Position numbers and translations under genes: made by a program. The notes below the pieces were generated by a model that was not told the origin of the DNA, searched no databases, and was given only the letters and a program-made list of their open reading frames with translations. A stretch of DNA of 64,000 nucleotides from Opitutaceae bacterium (GTDB lineage Bacteria > Verrucomicrobiota > Verrucomicrobiia > Opitutales > Opitutaceae). Positions within the stretch are counted from its first letter, which is position 1; the number at the start of each line of letters is the position of its first letter. Below are positions 57,080 to 64,000 of this stretch, in pieces. Where the stretch lies: NCBI GenBank assembly GCA_027482185.1, contig JAIXWF010000012.1:1-64000 (forward strand), given 5' to 3'.

Positions 57080-58303
57080 TCACCCTCCGACGCCCGCCGC
57101 CATCGCCGCGATCTCACCCTGCCAAGCCGGATCTCCGACCAGGTTCCGCGTCTCGCCCGGATCGCGTTCCAAATCGAAAAACAGCCACGGCGTGCCGTCC
57201 GCGTTGAGCACCAGTTTCCGCTTGGGCGTGCGCGCCCCGCGCCAAATCCGGTCGCATTGATCCGGCAGCGCGACGACCGACGGCATCGAGATCGCCTGCA
57301 CCCGCGTCGGCTCCGCCGGCGCCCACGGCTCCCCGCGCGCCCACGTTTCCGTCCACGCCGGCAAATCGAGCAACGTCACCGGCCGCGCCGCCGCCGTCCC
57401 GGCCCACGCCGGCCGCAACGCCGCCGGCGTCCGCACCACCAGCGGCACGCGCACGCTCTCCTCGTGCGGCCAGCCTTTGCGGAACAACCCGTGCGCGCCG
57501 TGCATGTCGCCGTGGACCGACGTCGCCGCCAGCACCGTGCGTTCCGCCGGCAACGTCGCCGCCAGCCGGCCGATCGCCGTATCCGTCGCTGTGATATGCG
57601 CATGGTAGCCGGCCAGCTCGCGCCGCGCCCGCGCTTCCGTTTCCCCGCCGCGCGGCACCGTTGCCCCGAGTTCGATTTCCGCCGGCGCCCGCGGTTCCAC
57701 CCCGCCGCTCGGCGCCCCGTACGGCGGATGCGGCGCTTCCAGGCTCACCACCGCGAACCACGGCTCGGGCGCCGTCGCGAGCCACGCCGCGGCCCGCGCG
57801 CCGACGACGTCGCTTTGGTAACCGGAAAACCGCACCGGCACCGGCAACCGCGTGCCGTGCAACCAAGGATCGTTCAGCAGGAACCCGCCCTCGAAGCCTT
57901 CCCAGAACGCAAACCCACCGCGCCGCGCCTCCGGCACGATCTGCCGCGCGTGCGCCTCGCCCACCAGCGGCACATCCCGCGCGCGCTCGGCCAAATGCCA
58001 TTTGCCGAAGAACGCCGTCGCGTACCCCGCCGCCCCGAGCGGGTGCGCGATCGTGCGCGCGTCCGCCGGCAACGGATCGAAGTAGTCGCGCACGCCGTTG
58101 CGCGGCGACGCCACGCCGGTCAGCAGCGCCGCCCGTGCGAACGGCCCGAAGGGATGCGGCGTCACCGCCTGCGCGAAATCCATTCCTTCCGCGGCCAGCC
58201 GGTCGAGGTGCGGCGTCCGCGCGTTCGGATCGCCCGCGGCCCCGCGCGCCTGCGCGCGCCACTGGGTCGTGACGATCCACAGGATGTTCGGCGGCCGCGG
58301 CAT
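57080..58303 (-). CDS. Sulfatase-like protein lacking catalytic residues (probable pseudoenzyme)
   Basis: 407 residues in the alkaline-phosphatase/sulfatase fold; the overall order matches family S1: PNILWIVTTQ at the N-terminus, ARAALLTGVASPRNGVRDYF, GYATAFFGKWHLAE, HGDMHGAHGLFRKGWPHEES. Key positions are changed. The metal-binding DDQ or TDQ reads TTQ (residues 12-14). The C/S-x-P-S-R formylglycine signature reads PFGPFAR, with Gly53 where the Cys or Ser should be. (S/T)DHG reads TSVHG, with Val263 for the metal-binding Asp. It therefore should not have sulfatase activity. There is no signal peptide, unlike most PVC sulfatases. The reading frame is intact. It diverges from a DUF1080 gene. 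Confidence 0.85.
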   Translation of the reverse strand: MPRPPNILWIVTTQWRAQARGAAGDPNARTPHLDRLAAEGMDFAQAVTPHPFGPFARAALLTGVASPRNGVRDYFDPLPADARTIAHPLGAAGYATAFFGKWHLAERARDVPLVGEAHARQIVPEARRGGFAFWEGFEGGFLLNDPWLHGTRLPVPVRFSGYQSDVVGARAAAWLATAPEPWFAVVSLEAPHPPYGAPSGGVEPRAPAEIELGATVPRGGETEARARRELAGYHAHITATDTAIGRLAATLPAERTVLAATSVHGDMHGAHGLFRKGWPHEESVRVPLVVRTPAALRPAWAGTAAARPVTLLDLPAWTETWARGEPWAPAEPTRVQAISMPSVVALPDQCDRIWRGARTPKRKLVLNADGTPWLFFDLERDPGETRNLVGDPAWQGEIAAMAAGVGG

Positions 58304-58431
58304 GCCCGGAGCAAAAGTCCTGCGCCCCTCCGCCGCGAGGCGGAATACCGGTTGCCTCGGCCCGGGCGGCGGTTTGCATCGCCGCAACCCCGCCCGCGCC
58401 TCCGCGCCGGCCCAACCCCGTTTCCGGTTTC

Positions 58432-59640
58432 ATGAACTCCCGCTCCTTCGTCCTCTCCGCCCTCGTCCTCGGCCCCGCCGCGGCCGCCGCCCTCGGCGCC
58501 GCTTCGACCGGCACGCCGTTCTACGGCGATCCGCCGGACCGCACCCATCCCTGGGCCATCCACGACCGCAACCGCCCGCAGCCGCCGCGCGTCGAACCCG
58601 GCACCTACGGCACCCAGGCCCAGCCCGGCAAACCGCCGTCCGACGCCGTCGTCCTCTTCGACGGCACCGCCGCCGCCTTGGAAAAGTGGGAATCCGACAC
58701 CAAGCCCGGCGCCCCGAAGGAACCGTCGAAGTGGATCGTGAAGGACGGCGCCATGGAATGCGTACCGAAGTCCGGATACATCCGCACCAAAGAGGAATTC
58801 GGCGACATCCAGCTCCACGTCGAGTGGGCCGCCCCGGTCAAAGTCCAGGGCGACAGCCAGGGCCGCGGCAACAGCGGCATCTTCCTCATGGGGCTCGCCG
58901 AGGTCCAGGTCCTCGACAACTACGAAAACCCGACCTACGCCGACGGCTTCGCCGCTTCGGTCTACGGCATCAACCCGCCCCTCGCCAACGCCCTCCGCCC
59001 GCCCGGCGAATTCCAGTCCATCGACATCGTCTTCCGCCGCCCGCTCTACCGCGACGGCAAGCTCATCGATCCCGGCTACCTCACCGTTTTCTGCAACGGC
59101 GTCCTCGTCCAGGACCACACCCCGCTCGAAGGCCCCGGCGGCCACATGAAGCGCTCCGTCAACCGTCCCTTCCCCGACCGCGGCCCGCTCAAACTCCAGG
59201 ACCACGGCAATCCCGTCCGTTTCCGCAACATCTGGTACCGCCCGCTCCCGCCCCGCGCGGCCGAAGGCGGCACCGACGGCGCCCTCACCCCGGAGGCCAC
59301 GCTCGCCAAGCGCAAGGAGATCGCCGCCGGCCTGCGCGCCGCCGCGGAGAAACTCCCCGCCGAAGGCACCGCGCGTTTCCTCCAGCTCGCCGAAGCGCTC
59401 GTCTACGAAAACGACGCCGCCACCGCCGCCCGCGTCGAACAGCTCGCCGGCGCCTACGTCGCCGCCCTCAAGGCCCTCGCCGGCGGCGCCGTCGAAGCCA
59501 AGAAGAACGAAGCCAAGTCCGTCCAGCGCGCCCTCGCCTACCTCGCCCGCCACGGGATCGTCGCGCCGTCCTACGCGCCCAAGACCGACCTCGACGCCTT
59601 CACCAAGGCCCGCGGTTGGGACGACGAAAAAAAGAAGTGA
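58432..59640 (+). CDS. DUF1080 exported protein with C-terminal helical extension
   Basis: 402 residues. A signal peptide (about 1-24) is followed by the DUF1080 jelly roll (about 75-280: AVVLFDGTAAALEKWESD, SGYIRTKEEFGDIQLHVEW, NSGIFLMGLAEVQVLDNYEN, FCNGVLVQDHTPL, GNPVRFRNIWYRPL) and a helical C-terminal extension (about 290-402, charged, with KKNEAKSVQRALAYLARHG). The extension is not part of minimal DUF1080. Possible role: hydrolysis of 3-keto-glycosides in the periplasm. The DUF3500 gene starts 8 bp downstream, so the two form an operon. Confidence 0.93.
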   Translation: MNSRSFVLSALVLGPAAAAALGAASTGTPFYGDPPDRTHPWAIHDRNRPQPPRVEPGTYGTQAQPGKPPSDAVVLFDGTAAALEKWESDTKPGAPKEPSKWIVKDGAMECVPKSGYIRTKEEFGDIQLHVEWAAPVKVQGDSQGRGNSGIFLMGLAEVQVLDNYENPTYADGFAASVYGINPPLANALRPPGEFQSIDIVFRRPLYRDGKLIDPGYLTVFCNGVLVQDHTPLEGPGGHMKRSVNRPFPDRGPLKLQDHGNPVRFRNIWYRPLPPRAAEGGTDGALTPEATLAKRKEIAAGLRAAAEKLPAEGTARFLQLAEALVYENDAATAARVEQLAGAYVAALKALAGGAVEAKKNEAKSVQRALAYLARHGIVAPSYAPKTDLDAFTKARGWDDEKKK

Positions 59641-59647
59641 TCTCCCC

Positions 59648-60856
59648 ATGAACGCCTTCCGCACCGCCGCCCTCCTCGCCTGCGTCGCCCTGCCGATTGC
59701 CGCGCAAACACCTCCGCCCGCCGCCGCGCCTTCGGGCGAAACGCGTTTCCAGCGCTTCCAGCGCATGTCCCGCGATGCCGAGAAAGCCGGCCTCGCGGAA
59801 CCGTTCCGCGGCATCACCGCCGACGGCAAGGTCGAAGCCGGGCTCTTCGCCCTCAAATCCACCGGCGTGAGCACCGCGCCGGTCGCCGCCGCCGCGCAGG
59901 CCTTTCTCGCCGCGCTCTCGCCGGAGCAACGCGCGAAGACCGTGTATCCGGTCGGCGACGACGAATGGCGGAAATGGATGAACCAGCATTTCTACCTCCG
60001 CCAGGGCGTGAGTTTTCTCGAAATGTCCCCCGCCCAACGCGAGGCCGCCTTCGGTCTCATGCGCGCCGCGCTCAGCGCCCGCGGCCTCAAGCTGTCGCAG
60101 GACATCATGAAGCTGAACCGCACGCTCGGGGAACTCAACCGCGACGACTTCGAGCAGTACAACGAGTGGCTCTACCACGTCACCGTCATGGGCGAACCGT
60201 CCGCCACCAAGCCCTGGGGCTGGCAGGTCGACGGCCACCACCTGATCGTCAACTACTTCGTCCTCGGCGATCAGGTCGTGATGTCGCCGCTCTTCGTCGG
60301 CTCCGAACCCGTCGTCGCCGCTTCCGGCCAGTTCAAGGGCACGGTCATTTTGCAGGACGAACAGAACCGCGGCCGCGATTTCCTGCTCACCCTCGACGCC
60401 GCCCAGCGCGCCAAGGCCGTGCTCGGCACGACCAAGACGACCAACCTCGCGCTCACCGAGGCCTTCAAGGACAACGTCGTCATTCCCTACGCCGGTCTCC
60501 CCGGCCGCGACCTCAACGCCGCCCAGCGCCGCGATCTGCTCGCGCTCATCGGCCTCTACGTGGGCAACCTCGCCGACGGCCACGCCAAGGTGAAGCTCGA
60601 CGAAGTCGCCGCCCACCTCGACCGCACGCATTTCTCGTGGGTCGGCGGCGGCGACGCCGACAGCGTCTACTACTATCGCATCCACAGTCCGGTGATCCTG
60701 ATCGAATTCGACCACCAGCGCCCCGCCGGCCTGCGCCACCTCAAGGATCCCGCGAAGCCCAACCGCGAGCACATCCACATCGTCGTCCGCACCCCCAACG
60801 GCAACGACTACGGCAAGGACCTGCTCCGCCAGCACCTCGCCGCGCACCCGCACTGA
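59648..60856 (+). CDS. DUF3500 exported protein
   Basis: 402 residues. A signal peptide (about 1-19) is followed by a DUF3500 domain over most of the length: GITADGKVEAGLFALKSTGV, FLAALSPEQRAKTVYPVGDD, WMNQHFYLRQGVSFLEM, WGWQVDGHHLIVNYFV and, near the end, DSVYYYRIHSPVILIEFDHQ followed by NREHIHIVVRTPNGNDYG. The family is exported and has conserved His residues that suggest metal binding; function unknown. It is tightly coupled to the preceding DUF1080 gene. Its stop codon lies within a 12-bp-stem hairpin. Confidence 0.92.
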   Translation: MNAFRTAALLACVALPIAAQTPPPAAAPSGETRFQRFQRMSRDAEKAGLAEPFRGITADGKVEAGLFALKSTGVSTAPVAAAAQAFLAALSPEQRAKTVYPVGDDEWRKWMNQHFYLRQGVSFLEMSPAQREAAFGLMRAALSARGLKLSQDIMKLNRTLGELNRDDFEQYNEWLYHVTVMGEPSATKPWGWQVDGHHLIVNYFVLGDQVVMSPLFVGSEPVVAASGQFKGTVILQDEQNRGRDFLLTLDAAQRAKAVLGTTKTTNLALTEAFKDNVVIPYAGLPGRDLNAAQRRDLLALIGLYVGNLADGHAKVKLDEVAAHLDRTHFSWVGGGDADSVYYYRIHSPVILIEFDHQRPAGLRHLKDPAKPNREHIHIVVRTPNGNDYGKDLLRQHLAAHPH

Positions 60857-60877
60857 GCCGCGCGGCGCGGCTCAGTG
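60851..60877 (+). terminator. 12-bp perfect hairpin containing the DUF3500 stop codon
   Basis: Arms 60851-60862 and 60866-60877, 3-nt loop, TGA at 60854-60856 in the left arm. T-rich word repeats (GGGTTTTGGGTTTTGAG) follow from 60887, so it may act as a terminator. Confidence 0.6.
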
Positions 60878-60884
60878 CGGCGCG

Positions 60885-61003
60885 GTTCTGGGTTCTGGGT
60901 TTTGGGTTTTGAGTTTTGGGTTCGGAATCCTGAGCCCCGTGTTCGGAGTTCGGAGTTCGGGGTTCGGGGTTCGGGGTTCGGAGTTTGGAGTTCGAAAACC
61001 ACC
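60885..61003 (+). repeat. GTTCTGGG / GTTCGG word repeat
   Basis: Two word types in tandem: GGGTTCTGGGTTTTGGGTTT (60889-60908) then GTTCGGAGTTCGGAGTTCGG (60951-60970) and onward with GGGGTTCGGGGTTCGG. Around 6- to 8-bp period with slippage. No coding potential. Confidence 0.75.
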
Positions 61004-61140
61004 TTTCGGGATTCCGACACTGGCGCGGGATCTTCGAAGTTTGGGATTGGGACTACGGCATTGCTCCTGCGGGACTCCACCGAGTCGCCCGCGCCCGCGC
61101 GCTCCCGTTGCTTCCATGGCATCGTGCCGCCGGCCTTTTT

Positions 61141-61174
61141 TTGCGCCTTCTGCGCTTCCTTGCGGCCAATTCCG
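61141..61174 (+). repeat. TGCGCC-CTGCGC word repeat at the pseudogene 3' end
   Basis: TTGCGCCTTCTGCGCTTCCT then TGCGGCC. Same family as 38154-38298. It sits exactly where homology of the DUF1080 remnant to its family ends. Confidence 0.6.
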
Positions 61175-61750
61175 GCGCGCCGCGGTCGATCCGGCGCGGT
61201 CCGCGCAGGCGCATCACGACTTTGCCGTGCACGATGGGGATCGCGTCCTCGCCGAGGCAGACGATCTCGACGGTGTTCCATTGCCCCCGCGGCAATTCGT
61301 TGTCCGGCATTTTCACGCAGCGGCCTTCTTTGCCCGCCATCTGGGAAAACACCTTCCACTCCCCGGCCGGATCGTAATCCAAAACACTTTGCCGTCCTGC
61401 TCGCGCCGCCGCGAACGCACCGCAATCTCCGAGCCGACGGCACAGAGATCGCCGACGTCGCGTTCCTGGATCTGCAATTCGATCGAGCGCGCCCACCCGC
61501 GGTTCTCCTCCCCGGGCACCGCGGGCACGTGGTAGAGAATGCCGCTGTCCCGCGGCATCTTCGGATTGTCCCGCGGCGGCCACTTCTTTTCGCCCAACGT
61601 GAACTGCAGCCGCAGGCGGTAATCCGCGAACGCCGCGCGCGTGCGCAACTCGCCGAACACCTCGCCGGAGATCCGGATCGCTTTCCCTTCCGCCAATTCC
61701 ACCACCGTGAACACGCCGAGCGGATCGCGGTTGTCCCCGAAGTTTTCCCC
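61175..61750 (-). pseudogene. DUF1080 remnant with frameshift and truncated ends
   Basis: Two minus-strand frames together give a DUF1080 protein. Upstream frame: ENFGDNRDPLGVFTVVELAE, then GEKKWPPRDNPKMPRDSGIL and QIQERDVGDLCAVGSE. Downstream frame: LDYDPAGEWKVFSQMAGKEG, then MPDNELPRGQWNTVEIVCLG and GKVVMRLRGPRRID. They join if one T is restored in the T-run at 61381-61384 (plus-strand AAAA). The start codon and about 30 first residues are missing, since an in-frame TAA lies at 61751-61753. The C-terminal strand is replaced by a repeat. It could be a sequencing error at the T-run, but the lost ends argue for decay. Confidence 0.8.
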
Positions 61751-61848
61751 TTACCGGTCCTGCGTGTCCTTCCTCCGCCCGGCCACGGCCGACGTCGGTT
61801 CCGGCCGCCACGCTCCGCGCATTCCCCGACTTTGTCCGAAGCTCGGCT

Positions 61849-64000
61849 TTACTTCTCCGTCATCACGTACACGCCCTGCCAATCCCCGGGCGGCGGCGCC
61901 TCGCGGTACTGCTCCGCGATGCCGATGTACACGAGCGAGGGATTCGTCTTCACGCCCGGCGTCTTGCCCGGCTGGTTCGGCTCGAGCTCCTGGCTGCGGC
62001 GGAAACACGCGATCGCGCCGTCCCAATCCCGCGCATAGTACTTGGCCAGGCCTTCTTCGAAAATCGCGATGCAGCGGCGCGCGTCGTCCGCCAGCGACTC
62101 CTTCAGCCCGACGATCTCGTAGATCGGCACGGGCTGCGAACGGCCCATCACGACGATACGTCCGAGCGGACGGAACACCACGCGGTCGCCGCCGTGTTTC
62201 TCGCAGGCCAGCTTCGTCGCCTCGGCCACCATCGTGTACGCGCCCCAACTCTTCGCGCCCGATTCCATGCGCGCGGCGAGGTTCACGTTGTCGCCCATCA
62301 TCGTGTAGTTGAAACGCGTGCGGCTGCCCATGTTGCCGATCATGCACACGCCGGTGTTGAGGCCGATGCGCGACTGCATCTTCCAGACGATCTCCGGCCA
62401 CTTGTCGCCCTCGCCCTTCCACTTTGTCCGGAGCTCGCCGAGTTTTTGGTGCACCAGTTGCGTCGCGACACAGGCCCGGTACGCGTGGTCCGGCAACGGG
62501 ATCGGCGCGCCGAACATCGCGACCACGGCGTCGCCGATGTACTTGTCGAGCGTGCCGCCCTGCGCCTGCACGATGTCCGTGCACGCGGTGAGATATTCGT
62601 TCATCAGCTCGACCAGCGGCCCCGAGCCGAGTTTTTCCGAGAAGCTCGAGAAGCCCTGGATGTCCGAGAAATAGGCCGTGATCTCCGCGTCGTGCCCGCC
62701 GAGCTGCGGATCCTCGCCCGACTCGACCATGCGCTCGACCAGCTGCGGCGAAACGTACGCGCCGAACATGCCCTGCACGCGGCGCTTCGCCTTCTGCTCG
62801 TCGATCACCTGCCAGATCAGGCCCGCGAAACTCGTCGTCAGCGCCGCGCCCAGCGGCGCCGTGAACGGCAAAATCAGGTGCGTTCCTTTGAAGGTCTGGA
62901 AAACGAGCGCCACGTACACCGCCAGCGCCAGCACCGCCATGATCTTGGCGAACAGCGCGCGCGCGCCGCCGGCCACCGACAGCGTCGCCACGATCAGCGT
63001 CAGCCCGAACACGATCGCGTACACCGTCTGCGGCGGCACGCGCTTCAGGTACTGCCCCGAGACGATCGTTTTGAGGATGTTGCCGTGCACGCCGACCTTC
63101 GGCACCGGCACCTCGTCGAAGGGCGTTTGCCCAAGGTCCTGCAGCAATTTGTCCACCGGTCCGATCAGCACGACGGCGTCCTTGAACGCGTCCTGTGCAA
63201 AATACTCTTTGCCCGCCGCCTTCAGCTCCGGGTCGTCCGACGCCAGCGCCTCCGCGTATTGGTAAACCGTGACGAACTCCTCGCGCAGGTTCTGCGGCGC
63301 GATCCACGGCGAGAACCAATTCACGTCGAGCAATTGCCCCGCGCGCATCGGCACCGCCGTGTGCAGCGAGCCGTCGGCCCGGCGGAATTCCAGCGCGTCG
63401 CCCTTGGGCTGCACCGCGCCCGGCGGCAGTTGCCAGTAGAGCCGCGCCAACTCGACGGCCATGTGGAAATACGGCCGGTTGAGATTCGTCGGCACCCACA
63501 ACGGCACCACGCGCATCTGGTCCTCGATCGTGTCGATCAGTCCCACGAACGGCGGGTTGTAGAGCTTCGTCTGGCCCTCGGTGAAACTGATCTCGAACAC
63601 CGGCAATTCCGGCGGCTCCGATTGCTCCAGGCGCCACGATTCCGCGGAAATCAGCGGCAGCGTCCGCGTCTTCACCTTCTTGTCGATGTCCGTGAACTGC
63701 CAGCCGCCGTACGCGCCCGCCAGCACGACCGGCGGTTGCCGGAAGAGGAACCGCGCGAACTCCTGGTTGCCCGCGACGTGCTTGCGCCGGTCGACCGACT
63801 CGGAAAGTCCGGCCGCCGAAAACACAAAATCCAAACCGACGGCGCGCGCCTTGCCTTCGTTGACCAGCGCCGCCGACACCTTGGCGAAATAGGAACGGCT
63901 CCACGGCCACCCGCCGATCTTGTCGAGCGACAGCGAATCGACGTCGACGTACACGACCTTGATCGGCGCCTCGATCTCGCCGCGGTACTGGAAGCGCCAG
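61849..64000 (-). CDS. CHASE2-domain class III adenylate/guanylate cyclase (5' partial)
   Basis: Reading frame open to the window edge (RFQYRGEIEAPIKVVYVDVD precedes the GTG at 63954), so the start is outside; 716 residues are visible. A periplasmic CHASE2 domain (KIGGWPWSRSYFAKVSAAL etc.) is followed by three membrane helices (TVYAIVFGLTLIVATLS; IMAVLALAVYVALVF; LILPFTAPLGAALTTSF). The cytoplasmic cyclase domain follows: first metal Asp in FSDIQGFSSF, substrate Lys and second Asp in LDKYIGDAVVAMFGAP, transition-state residues in MMGDNVNLAARME. The C-terminal 90 residues form a TPR-like stretch. It makes cyclic nucleotide in response to an unknown envelope ligand; substrate residues suggest ATP. 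Confidence 0.93.
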   Translation of the reverse strand, partial: WRFQYRGEIEAPIKVVYVDVDSLSLDKIGGWPWSRSYFAKVSAALVNEGKARAVGLDFVFSAAGLSESVDRRKHVAGNQEFARFLFRQPPVVLAGAYGGWQFTDIDKKVKTRTLPLISAESWRLEQSEPPELPVFEISFTEGQTKLYNPPFVGLIDTIEDQMRVVPLWVPTNLNRPYFHMAVELARLYWQLPPGAVQPKGDALEFRRADGSLHTAVPMRAGQLLDVNWFSPWIAPQNLREEFVTVYQYAEALASDDPELKAAGKEYFAQDAFKDAVVLIGPVDKLLQDLGQTPFDEVPVPKVGVHGNILKTIVSGQYLKRVPPQTVYAIVFGLTLIVATLSVAGGARALFAKIMAVLALAVYVALVFQTFKGTHLILPFTAPLGAALTTSFAGLIWQVIDEQKAKRRVQGMFGAYVSPQLVERMVESGEDPQLGGHDAEITAYFSDIQGFSSFSEKLGSGPLVELMNEYLTACTDIVQAQGGTLDKYIGDAVVAMFGAPIPLPDHAYRACVATQLVHQKLGELRTKWKGEGDKWPEIVWKMQSRIGLNTGVCMIGNMGSRTRFNYTMMGDNVNLAARMESGAKSWGAYTMVAEATKLACEKHGGDRVVFRPLGRIVVMGRSQPVPIYEIVGLKESLADDARRCIAIFEEGLAKYYARDWDGAIACFRRSQELEPNQPGKTPGVKTNPSLVYIGIAEQYREAPPPGDWQGVYVMTEK

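Noticed and set aside
57080-57160. Frameshift or truncation of the sulfatase-like gene
   Set aside because: The frame is complete from 58303 to 57080 with a normal C-terminal region (DLERDPGETRNLVGD); only active-site residues are altered.

Overview
The window looks like chromosomal DNA from a Verrucomicrobiota bacterium, most likely Opitutaceae or a close relative. This is inferred from gene families, not from a marker gene: a TonB-dependent receptor with a carboxypeptidase-regulatory-like N-terminus, a DUF1501/DUF1549-DUF1553 pair, a PVC-type CxxCH haem protein, several DUF1080 proteins, Tat-exported Gfo/Idh and TIM-barrel enzymes, and very high GC with C or G at most third codon positions. 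I see no rRNA, tRNA, CRISPR array, insertion sequence or phage gene. The first gene (pyruvate phosphate dikinase) and the last (CHASE2 adenylate cyclase) run off the window edges.

Layout. 1-7.3 kb: ppdK with a clear terminator, a small conserved ORF, a chemoreceptor with a structured leader, an exported TlpA-like thioredoxin and a P1-family peptidase. 7.3-15.6 kb, minus strand: DUF1501, a giant DUF1549/DUF1553 cytochrome-like protein, a hybrid sensor kinase with a periplasmic solute-binding domain, and a sugar isomerase. 15.9-25.1 kb: a nutrient-uptake block with a TonB receptor, FAD oxidoreductase, TIM-barrel isomerase, neutral-ceramidase-like hydrolase and Gfo/Idh oxidoreductase. 25.5-30.5 kb: a photolyase-related FAD protein with its DUF2256 partner, then an unknown coiled-coil protein and an ECF sigma / FecR anti-sigma / exported-protein set. 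30.6-38.9 kb: a 1150-residue protein I assign tentatively to the PPi-type PEP carboxykinase family, a CxxCH/HEAT protein, a DUF1080 protein and a VOC protein. 39-43.7 kb: a WYL regulator, a methyltransferase, an orphan XdhC, two unknown proteins and birA. 43.7-51.9 kb: a GldA/GldF/GldG-type ABC system with DUF4340 and AsmA-like proteins. 51.9-64 kb: a membrane protein, a 1335-residue hybrid kinase, a sulfatase-like protein lacking its catalytic residues, DUF1080 and DUF3500 proteins, a DUF1080 pseudogene and the adenylate cyclase.

How genes may work together. Most of the window is outer-membrane uptake and periplasmic breakdown of sugars or other organics (TonB receptor, exported oxidoreductases, isomerases, DUF1080 hydrolases, CxxCH proteins), together with large environmental sensors. 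Pyruvate phosphate dikinase and the candidate PPi-PEPCK would both handle pyrophosphate at the PEP node.

The most unusual feature lies between genes. Many intergenic gaps contain short 'word' repeats: GTTGAAAG words, TTTCCGG words, GCTTAAAG words, GTAGGGGCG palindromes, TCATCAGCG words, TGCGCCTTC words and GTTCGG words. They occur mostly at gene 3' ends, sometimes as inverted pairs, and one supplies the last codons of a gene. Five stop codons also lie inside perfect inverted repeats.
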